Program-made: the position numbers and the translations under genes | Origin: CAYGTK01 sp964352775 | GTDB taxonomy: Bacteria > Bacteroidota > Bacteroidia > Chitinophagales > CAIOSU01 | Direction of reading: 5' to 3' | Length of the DNA: 16,931 bases | Assembly: GCA_964352775.1 (NCBI GenBank) | Contig: CAYGTK010000076.1 | Coordinates: 1 to 16,931, forward strand | Notes under the pieces: model-generated | Seen by the model: the letters and a program-made list of their open reading frames with translations, nothing else | What the model was told of the DNA's origin: nothing | The model's database searches: none | Part shown: in pieces, positions 8,216-15,300 of the stretch | Numbering within the stretch: position 1 is the stretch's first letter | Layout of the letters: the number at the start of each line of letters is the position of its first letter

Positions 8216-9097
8216 TTATAGCTCTATCAAGCTCTTACACACTAAATTAAAGAATACGACGACCAAAATGAAGTAAAGGCCTCCAACCCAAGAGGGTTTC
8301 TTGAAGATGTCGTACTTCATCATAATATTCACATTAAAGGTGGTTTGCAACTTAAAGAGCATTCCAATGAATATGACTAATAACCCTCCCATTTTGATGA
8401 GAGAAAATTCCCAGTCGAAGCGCTGAGTTATAGCAAAGGTTATACCACTACCTAAAAGTATGGGTAAAAGATAGAGTTGGAATAAGAGCAATACTCTACC
8501 ACGCGCATTGTTGGCTAAACGTTGTGAAAAGCTTAGCATGAGGAAGAAATCTGCTGTTTGAAAGCCTATGAAGAACATCAGCAGAAGTGTGAAAAAACTA
8601 CCTATACCTACAAACACTTTTGGTACAAAGAACCATGCTGCAATAACAGCAAACCACCTATAAAATAGGGTGGTGTAATTCTCGAGCCCCACAATGCTTA
8701 CTAAACTAAAGCTTAAGGGTGTGTTGATGGCTACCATCATTACCCAAAGTATTCCCACCTTTAGTAAGGTTGCATCCTTACCTAACCTTAAAAACAGGCG
8801 GTAAGCTATAAATGCAAGCACAATACAAAAAAAGGAGCCTAAGCCATACACAAATAGAATTCCCCAACTTGTCCAAAGATTAGGAACTGTAGGTAAATTA
8901 CTTACCCCATAATAATTGAAAATGGGTTCGAAACCTATTATTCTAGCAGCAATTGCCGTCCATATTTGATTGAAATAGGAAACTAAGATGAAAGCTGCAG
9001 AGAATAATAATGACGATTGAGCAATTCGCAGCAGTTTTGCTGAGATACTCGTATCTAGTCGTTTGTGTAGTTTTTTATCGTAGTAGCTGCCGTCCAA
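8216..9097 (-). CDS. Polytopic inner-membrane protein of unknown function
   Basis: I do not recognise this family. The 293-residue product has a basic, hydrophilic N-terminus (about 1-22) and roughly seven to eight membrane segments (around 25-48, 78-103, 113-135, 145-185, 203-228, 235-256 and 270-290). No HExxH, rhomboid, or transporter signature was seen. The start must be a TTG at 9097: an in-frame stop lies just upstream and the next ATG is deep inside the protein. The start is supported by a TAACTTTG promoter element 19 bases upstream. The gene precedes the S8/T9SS protease gene by 10 bp, which suggests co-transcription and perhaps translational coupling, and it diverges from an exosortase-like gene. 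A role in secretion, maturation or anchoring of the protease is a guess from context only. Confidence 0.75.
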   Translation of the reverse strand: MDGSYYDKKLHKRLDTSISAKLLRIAQSSLLFSAAFILVSYFNQIWTAIAARIIGFEPIFNYYGVSNLPTVPNLWTSWGILFVYGLGSFFCIVLAFIAYRLFLRLGKDATLLKVGILWVMMVAINTPLSFSLVSIVGLENYTTLFYRWFAVIAAWFFVPKVFVGIGSFFTLLLMFFIGFQTADFFLMLSFSQRLANNARGRVLLLFQLYLLPILLGSGITFAITQRFDWEFSLIKMGGLLVIFIGMLFKLQTTFNVNIMMKYDIFKKPSWVGGLYFILVVVFFNLVCKSLIEL

Positions 9098-9116
9098 AAG
9101 AGTGTCCGTTTGCAGG

Positions 9117-9124
9117 CAAAGTTA
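9117..9124 (-). promoter_or_regulatory. -7 promoter element (TAACTTTG) of the membrane protein/protease operon
   Basis: Read on the minus strand this is an exact TAnnTTTG match, 19 bases before the TTG start at 9097. This implies a short leader of about 12-15 bases. No TTG is visible at the -33 position; the upstream sequence is AT-rich (TTTAA). Confidence 0.5.
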
Positions 9125-9216
9125 AAGGCTTTAGTTAAATTCGCTGTATAACTGTTAAATACACCTCTTTTTTGTACCTAATAAGTGAAATAAATACAAA
9201 TAAAAGACTGCATCCC

Positions 9217-9741
9217 ATGCTATCTTTCTTTGTTCGGATAGCAGCTATTTATCTGTTATGGAGGACTTTCTATTTCATCATTGGCTACGAGTCGCAACCA
9301 ATAGAAGAACGCTTCATCCCATGGTTATCAGCCTACTGGGAGGGTTTCATGAATATGCAACGCTTGTTCACACTTGAGAGTACAGCTATTATTCTTGGAA
9401 TGTTTGGCTTTAATACCGAGATAATTCTGGAGTATATGCTTCGTATAACTGACTATAGAGGGGGGGGTGTAACTGTAGGGAATTATTGTCTTGCAGTGCA
9501 GCTAATGATATTGTATTTAGCCTTGGTTTTATCATACCCTGCTGCTGTTCTCCGAAAAGTAAAATATGCTATTGGTGGAGTAGCATTGATCCAGTTCGTT
9601 AATGTTTTACGTGTTACCACACTTGCGTGGATGTCGGTAAGAATGCCTGAAGTAGTCGAATTCAATCATCACTTAACCTTCAGGCTGCTAGTTTTAATGA
9701 TCATTATGATGATCTACTTCGCTTACATTCGTAAGAGCTAG
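9217..9741 (+). CDS. Exosortase/archaeosortase-like family membrane protein
   Basis: The 174-residue product reads as a small exosortase-type transpeptidase, an inner-membrane cysteine enzyme family that processes C-terminal sorting signals. The three hallmark residues occur in order at membrane boundaries: Cys91 in NYCLAVQLM, Arg132 in NVLRVTTLAW, and His151/His152 in FNHHLTFR. Five or so membrane segments are visible (about 5-22, 48-60, 92-108, 115-138, 153-171). The overall pattern matches the short Bacteroidota relatives with a CLGI-type motif; the glycine after CL is an alanine here. An upstream in-frame TTG at 9172 would add 15 polar residues; the ATG at 9217 gives the expected length. 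The gene diverges from the membrane protein/protease operon and converges on the OB-fold gene with a 4-bp gap. No PEP-CTERM-like substrate is encoded in the window. An eight-G run lies within codons 82-84. Confidence 0.8.
   Translation: MLSFFVRIAAIYLLWRTFYFIIGYESQPIEERFIPWLSAYWEGFMNMQRLFTLESTAIILGMFGFNTEIILEYMLRITDYRGGGVTVGNYCLAVQLMILYLALVLSYPAAVLRKVKYAIGGVALIQFVNVLRVTTLAWMSVRMPEVVEFNHHLTFRLLVLMIIMMIYFAYIRKS
9460..9467 (+). repeat. Eight-G homopolymer inside the exosortase-like gene
   Basis: Eight consecutive G residues encode Gly-Gly-Gly at residues 82-84, seven codons before the catalytic Cys91. A slip of one base here would truncate the protein before the active site, so it is a candidate phase-variation site. 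Confidence 0.9.
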
Positions 9742-9745
9742 AACT

Positions 9746-10207
9746 TTATTTCATTATCACGCAACGTGATAATACTACATCTACTCCGCTAAGAAGGTCG
9801 AAAAGATCATCTTCTTCAGCACTTGCATCTTCTTCATTGCCATCAATACCTGAAAAAGCCCCTTTTAGAGTTACTTCAGCCCCTTCTTTTAAGCTACCCA
9901 CTTTGTCATTCCAAGCTGGGTCAATAGCGCACTTTACATTTTGATCTGCACCAAGTAGGATGTTATAACCGTCGGTAGCGTTGCCATCTATCTTGCTTAT
10001 TATTCCAGTTACGGCTATTATTTTTCCCAACTCCGCTTTTTCAGCTTCTACATTAGTGTTTTCATATTGGGAGACCAATGCAGAGGCGGTTAAACTATAG
10101 TCAGCATCAGCATGTTCAATGTCATCATGTTGCTTAAAGTACTGTGAAAGACCGAAGGCACCACCTAATAGGCCAACTACAACGGCTAAAATGATAAGCT
10201 TTTTCAT
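9746..10207 (-). CDS. Membrane-anchored OB-fold (tRNA_anti-like) protein
   Basis: The 153-residue product has an N-terminal hydrophobic anchor or signal (residues 2-22, rich in Val, Leu and Gly) and a short linker. It is followed by an OB-fold-like beta domain (about 40-150) resembling the tRNA_anti-like family, with the typical sequence of a helix (ALVSQYENTN), strands (IIAVTGIISKI, YNILLGA), a Cys93 in VKCAI, and a closing strand ending in SRCVIMK (Cys149). The family is found in periplasmic or lipid-anchored proteins and need not bind nucleic acid. An acidic insert (about 124-136) is unusual. Its 3' end contains a perfect 9-bp inverted repeat. It diverges from the haem lipoprotein/YceI/DUF5777 genes, which may form its functional context. 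Function is unknown. Confidence 0.75.
   Translation of the reverse strand: MKKLIILAVVVGLLGGAFGLSQYFKQHDDIEHADADYSLTASALVSQYENTNVEAEKAELGKIIAVTGIISKIDGNATDGYNILLGADQNVKCAIDPAWNDKVGSLKEGAEVTLKGAFSGIDGNEEDASAEEDDLFDLLSGVDVVLSRCVIMK
9753..9773. repeat. Perfect 9-bp hairpin at the convergent 3' ends
   Basis: ATTATCACG (9753-9761) and CGTGATAAT (9765-9773) form a 9-bp stem with a three-base loop. It lies 12 bases past the exosortase-like stop codon and inside the last codons of the OB-fold gene. It could act as a bidirectional terminator or mRNA 3'-end stabiliser, although neither side has a T tract. Confidence 0.6.
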
Positions 10208-10241
10208 AGGGTAGGAATCTTATAATTGAGTGAAATAACTA

Positions 10242-10268
10242 TGTAGCAGTTTACATTGCTAAGCTACA
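10242..10268. promoter_or_regulatory. Nested inverted repeats in the divergent intergenic region
   Basis: TGTAGC (10242-10247) is mirrored by GCTACA (10263-10268), with TAGCA/TGCTA (10244-10248 and 10257-10261) nested inside. It sits between the OB-fold gene and the haem lipoprotein gene, about 35 bases above the former's start. It could be an operator or a leader hairpin; no regulator is known. Confidence 0.3.
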
Positions 10269-10337
10269 CTTTCAAAAAGATAAGTTATATTTTTAGGAAA
10301 ATTATTGAGGTACTATCCTTATTTTGAAAAGCTACAG

Positions 10338-10724
10338 ATGATGAAGAAACTACTATTTGCTTGTGCCGCACTGCTCTTGTTCGGCTTGTTGTCCATTCAA
10401 ACTTCGTGCAAGAACGAGAACGAGGAGGACCTGTTCGATAAAAACTCTGACTGTGATACATTGGCGGTTCAGTTTTCTACCACCATCTCAGAAATATTTA
10501 CGGCAAATGGTTGCGATGGCTGCCATGCTAACGGCGCAGTCTTGGGTGGAGTGAACCTTGATAACTTCACGGCTACCAAGGTGTATGTAGATAATGGAAA
10601 ACTACTTTGCTCTGTTAAACACGGGTCTAGCTGTAGTAACATGCCACAAGGTGGGGGTAAAATAGCCCTTTGCGATATCCAAAAAATAGAAGTTTGGATA
10701 AACGATGGTGCACCAGACAACTAG
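10338..10724 (+). CDS. Mono-haem c-type cytochrome lipoprotein
   Basis: Read from the ATG at 10338 (a second ATG follows at once), the product is 128 residues. It has a lipoprotein signal peptide with basic KK, a hydrophobic core and a lipobox ending at Cys24 (IQTSC). One haem-binding CDGCH motif lies at residues 59-63. A candidate axial methionine, Met102, sits in an NMPQGGG segment followed by DIQKIEVWINDGA, the helix pattern seen in planctomycete-type and related small cytochrome c domains. Further cysteines (in NSDCD, LLCS, SSCS and LCDIQ) are unusual for a simple cytochrome c and may form disulfides. It is the first gene of a probable operon with the YceI and DUF5777 genes (47 bp to YceI). 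Its location is likely the periplasmic face of the outer or inner membrane, with an electron-transfer role by inference. Confidence 0.85.
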   Translation: MMKKLLFACAALLLFGLLSIQTSCKNENEEDLFDKNSDCDTLAVQFSTTISEIFTANGCDGCHANGAVLGGVNLDNFTATKVYVDNGKLLCSVKHGSSCSNMPQGGGKIALCDIQKIEVWINDGAPDN

Positions 10725-10771
10725 TGTGGTACGGATCTTGTTTTAACCCACTCAACTAAATACATAAAGCA

Positions 10772-11320
10772 ATGAAATACTTATTGACTCTTCTAGTAAT
10801 AGCAGCTACCCTACAGGTAAATGCACAGAATTTTTTGACCAAAAGTGCACAGCTTCGCTTTTACTCTTCTACCCCAATGGAAGACATTGAAGCCAAAAGC
10901 AACCAAGCTACAAGCATTATTAATGTGGAAACTGGCGAAATGGTATTCAAAGTATTGATGACCAGCTTCCAGTTTGAGAAGGCTTTAATGCAAGAGCACT
11001 TTAATGAGAAGTATGTGGAGTCAGAAAAGTATCCTAACGCCACTTTCAAAGGAAAGATCGATAATATTGATGAGATAGACCTTACTAAAGATGGTGTTTA
11101 CGAAGTAACTGTAAGTGGAGATCTTACTATACATGGAACAAAAAAGGCAGTAACATCTACAGGAACTATAACTGTAAAAGAGGGCCAGCTAATGGCTAAT
11201 GCAGTATTTAATGTTGACGTGGCTGATTTTGATATTAAAATACCAGGCGCAGTTAAAGACAACATCGCCAAGTCAATAGAGATAACTGTAAATGGCACCT
11301 ACGATGCCTATAAGAAGTAA
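10772..11320 (+). CDS. YceI family periplasmic lipocalin-like protein
   Basis: The 182-residue product has a signal peptide (residues 1-18, cleavage after VNA) and a YceI-type beta-barrel. Recognisable elements are the SAQLRFYSSTPMEDIEA opening, the FQFEKALMQEHFNEKYVESEKYPNATF region (family pattern of MQEHF...YP...F), GDLTIHGTKKAVT (family DLTIHGVTK), and FDIKIP near the end. YceI proteins are isoprenoid- or lipid-binding barrels of the periplasm, and in Bacteroidota they commonly occur beside cytochrome and barrel genes. The gap to the downstream DUF5777 gene is six bases, so they are surely co-transcribed. The physiological ligand is not determined. Confidence 0.92.
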   Translation: MKYLLTLLVIAATLQVNAQNFLTKSAQLRFYSSTPMEDIEAKSNQATSIINVETGEMVFKVLMTSFQFEKALMQEHFNEKYVESEKYPNATFKGKIDNIDEIDLTKDGVYEVTVSGDLTIHGTKKAVTSTGTITVKEGQLMANAVFNVDVADFDIKIPGAVKDNIAKSIEITVNGTYDAYKK

Positions 11321-11326
11321 GCACCT

Positions 11327-12283
11327 ATGAAGCACTTAACCTTAGCCCTTAGCTTTCTTTTCTTCCTAAGTACCATCTATGCGCAGGAAGACCTTATGGA
11401 TATGCTTGATGAAGCAGACGACGAAAAAACGGAGTATACCTATGCCACTTTTAAAACAACACGAATAGTAACTGCCCGATCGGTAGAACTGCCAGCAAAA
11501 GGGGAGATGCAGACCATTATAGCTCACCGATTTGGTAGAGTAGATGGCGGCTGGAGAAATTTTTTCGGTATCGATCAAGCAAATATGCGTATTGGGTTTG
11601 AATATGGTGCGTTCGATTGGTTGAGTGTGGGATTTGGAAGAAGTAATGTAGAAGGTACTTACGACTTTTATGCCCGAGCTAAAGTATTACGCCAAAGCAA
11701 AGGGGCTAAAAAAATGCCTTTCACAGTGGTTTGGCAATCAGGTTTCACGGTCACGTCTAACGACCGCCCTGCTACTAGAGAGGTAGATGCTGTTTTACGT
11801 ATGGGTTACTTCCACCAGATAGCTATTGCTAGAAAATTCAATAGTGTTTTCTCTTTGCAAATTATGCCAACTTTTCATCACCGAAACTTGACCTTGTATG
11901 AAAATACAAGAAACAGTGTGTGGTCTATAGGTGTTGGCACAAGGGTGAAAGTGAGTAAGAGCATGAGCATCAATTTAGAGTACTTTCAACCTATACCAGG
12001 TGAAGAGACTTTCTTAACGCTTGATGGTTCGTCGGTTACTAGATTCCGGGGTACCATGTCTATCGGTATTGATATTGAAACGGGAGGGCACGTGTTCCAA
12101 GTGATGCTAAGTAATTCTCAAGGTATGATAGATCAGATGTATATAGGCCAAGCACAAGGCTATTTCTGGGATGGTGATATTCACTTGGGTTTTAATATCA
12201 ACCGCATCTTCTCGGTGGTTAACTATGAGAAAAGGCATCGCAAAAAGGAAGCTAAAGCATTAAAGAAAGAGCAGGCTTTATAG
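11327..12283 (+). CDS. DUF5777 family outer-membrane beta-barrel protein
   Basis: The 318-residue product has a signal peptide (about 1-19, ending IYAQ) followed by a short acidic linker with DLMDMLDEADDE, then a predicted barrel. Diagnostic DUF5777 phrases are visible: TYATFKTTRIV, VELPAKGEMQTIIAHRFG, NFFGIDQANMRIGFEYG, and later HVFQVMLSNSQGMIDQMYI. The C-terminus is basic (KRHRKKEAKALKKEQ), which is unlike a normal terminal barrel strand. The family is of unknown function and typically accompanies YceI and cytochrome genes. The start is six bases after the YceI stop. No terminator was found beyond a weak hairpin before the next gene. Confidence 0.9.
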   Translation: MKHLTLALSFLFFLSTIYAQEDLMDMLDEADDEKTEYTYATFKTTRIVTARSVELPAKGEMQTIIAHRFGRVDGGWRNFFGIDQANMRIGFEYGAFDWLSVGFGRSNVEGTYDFYARAKVLRQSKGAKKMPFTVVWQSGFTVTSNDRPATREVDAVLRMGYFHQIAIARKFNSVFSLQIMPTFHHRNLTLYENTRNSVWSIGVGTRVKVSKSMSINLEYFQPIPGEETFLTLDGSSVTRFRGTMSIGIDIETGGHVFQVMLSNSQGMIDQMYIGQAQGYFWDGDIHLGFNINRIFSVVNYEKRHRKKEAKALKKEQAL

Positions 12284-12342
12284 TCCATTTCGCCTCTAGT
12301 TAGTGCTTTGGATAAACAAGCAGTATAGCGTAATTTCATAGT

Positions 12343-12359
12343 CCTTCAATCAAAGAAGG
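12343..12359 (+). terminator. Weak hairpin between the DUF5777 gene and the lectin adhesin gene
   Basis: CCTTC (12343-12347) and GAAGG (12355-12359) form a 5-bp stem with a seven-base loop, 18 bases before the ATG at 12377. There is no T tract, so termination is doubtful; it may instead be in the leader of the adhesin mRNA. Confidence 0.2.
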
Positions 12360-12376
12360 CCCAAAACCACCCTGAA

Positions 12377-15300
12377 ATGCGCTTTGCCTTTACCACATTA
12401 ATGGTAATATGTACACTTTATTCGTATGTATATGCCCAATCTTTCGTTTTCGCTACGCTTGATGGTTCTCCAAATATGGATACCAACGGCTGGACTTTAG
12501 TGGGTTCATCTGCTACTGGTGATACCCCTGGTGATGGGGACTCTGATCCCGATGAAATGATATTGACACAAGCGGCCAACAGTCAGGCCAGTGCATGCTA
12601 TTTTTCCACCCCTATCGATATTGGCATCTGCGACAGATGGACGGTAGAATTTGATTATCGAATATTTGGAGGGAATGGGGCAGATGGAATTGCCTTTTGG
12701 TTTTTAGCTAATCCGCCAACTGCAGCCATTAACGGTGGTGGCCTAGGTATTTCAACAGCTCCACAGGGGTTAATAGTTGGGCTAGACCCTTATCAGAATT
12801 GTGGAGGTGTTACAAACCCTGAATTACAAATACGTTACGGAGATGGGATAAATAACTACATTGAATGCCCAGCTACAGCGCAGCCTACACTTGGCGCACT
12901 AGCACTAATACGCCAGAACAACTATAATCGTATGACGGTAACCTATGATAATGGAAACGTAGAAGTTTTCATTAACGGAACATCGTACCTAACGGGATTT
13001 TACTTAACCAATTACACTGGTTTTCTAGGTTTTTCTGCTTCAACAGGAGCATTGAACGATCAACATTCTATTAAAAACGTAGTTATTTCTACTTCTAAGC
13101 CTATTGCCTTAGCTAACGCAGGGGGCGACCAAACCATTTGCTCTGGAGAAACCGTTCAATTGGGTCAAACCCCTGAACCAAATGTGAATTATAGCTGGTC
13201 GCCTACTACGGGCTTAAGTAATCCTAATATTGCTAACCCTACTTTTACAGGGACTAATGCAGGAGTTACTCCAGTAGTGGAGACCTTTACACTTACTGCT
13301 ACCAATGCTAGTGCCCCAGCTTGTTTCTCCACCGATGTGGTAGCAATAACAATAGATCCTGGTGCAGTAAATCCAAATGGTTGCGATTTAGATTCCATTC
13401 GGAATGTATTAACCGCTGCGGGTTGTATTGAAATATCAGGATGTAACCCTGGTTGTAGTATGTACTTTTTTAATCCGCAATCGCTTACGGGTAATCAAGC
13501 CCAAGCTTTTGCGGAAACGTTTGGAGCAAATCTTGTTTCCATTCAATCTGCTGCTGAAAACCAAGAGATTGTTAACGACCTAAACGCCCTTGGCGTAGGT
13601 GGTGTAATTTGGATTGGATACAACGATATAGCTACGGAAGGAAGTTTTGTATGGTACGACCAAAGCCCCATAAGTTATACGAATTGGAACCCTGGAGAAC
13701 CGAACAACCTAATCCCTAGCTGCTGTAATGTGCCTGTGTTTGGCTGTCAGAGTACGCAGCCGCGTTGTAATGGCGGTGAAGATTGTACGCAACTTTTCCC
13801 TAATGGATTATGGAATGATTTACCGTGCGATGGTGGAAACGATGGCTCGGTAATTGAAATAGCCCTGTGTCCACAAACTACCACTAGTCCTGATGTTACC
13901 ATATGTAATGGAGCTTCTTCCACTATATGCGCCTCTACTATTTTGGGTTCAGAGCCCTATAGCTATGAATGGCCTGATGGCAGCACTATGTCATGTATTA
14001 GTGTTAGCCCTTCTATAACCACTACATACACTGTAACTGTTACTGGGCGCTATGGTTGTACCTCTACGGATGATGTAATGGTTACGGTATTTGATGTGCC
14101 TGCCGATGCTGGGGCAGATGTAGCTATTTGCGAGGGAGATACTACCCAACTGCAAGGTTCTGGTGGAGATACTTATAGTTGGACACCTACAACAGGATTA
14201 AGCGACCCTAATATTGATAACCCAACAGCCAGCCCTGCGGTAACTACAAACTATGTTTTAACCGTTCAACAAGTACAAGGAACATTGATTACCAATGGTG
14301 ATTTCAGTTCGGGAAATGTAGGCTTTACCAGCGACTATAATTTCTATACCGGTGCGCCAAATATGGGCGAGGGTAATTATGTTGTACTTCCAAACCCTTC
14401 ACCTATTCACTCTGGTTTTACTGGTGCCGATCATACAAGCGGGTCAGGCAATTTCATGATTGTTAATGGTTCAGGTTCAGCTAATCAGAATGTATGGTGT
14501 CAAACTATTTCTGTTAATCCTAACACCAATTATCAATTCTCTACTTGGGTAAGTTCTATTGCTTTAGGTAGTCCAGCACTTTTGCAATTTTCTGCCAACG
14601 GAACGTTACTCGGACCAGTATTTTCTGCACCAGGCAGTCTTAACAATTGGCAACAATTTTTTGCTACATGGAACAGTGGGGCTAACTCCTCAGTTACCAT
14701 CTGTATCGTTAATCAGAACACCACATTGGGTGGAAATGACTTTGGACTGGATGACATATCTTTCAGTGAAGTTTGTTCAGGCACCGATACAGTAATGGTA
14801 ACAGTGAACCCACTACCAAATATCGATGCCGGATTGGATTCAAGTATTTGTGCAGGCGGCTCCTTACAATTGCTAGCTACTGGTGGGGTGAGCTATGTTT
14901 GGTCACCAAGTACAGACCTTAGTGCAACTACAATTGCTGATCCTGTTTCTACACCTGCTGCTAACATTCGTTACTACGTTGATGGTACAGATGCTAATAA
15001 TTGTACTATTCGTGATAGTGTTTTGATAACCGTTGATGCTTTGCCAGTAGTTTCTTTTACAGGCTTAAACCCAACTTATTGTATTGATGATTCTACCTCA
15101 GCACTTATAGGGACGCCTTCGCTAGGAGTATTTAGCGGAACGGGTGTTGTAGCAACAGATTTTAATCCCGTTGCTGCTGGTGTTGGCCCTACAGCTATCA
15201 CCTATGTTTTTACTGATGCTAATGGCTGTGTAGATAGCGTTATCAATAGCACTACCGTTAACGAACTACCAGTTTTAGGTATTAGCGGTTTGGATACTGG

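Noticed and set aside
9172..9216. Upstream TTG start for the exosortase-like gene
   Set aside because: It adds 15 polar residues not expected before the first membrane segment; a weak TTTG run there is not a good promoter match. The start is still not proven.
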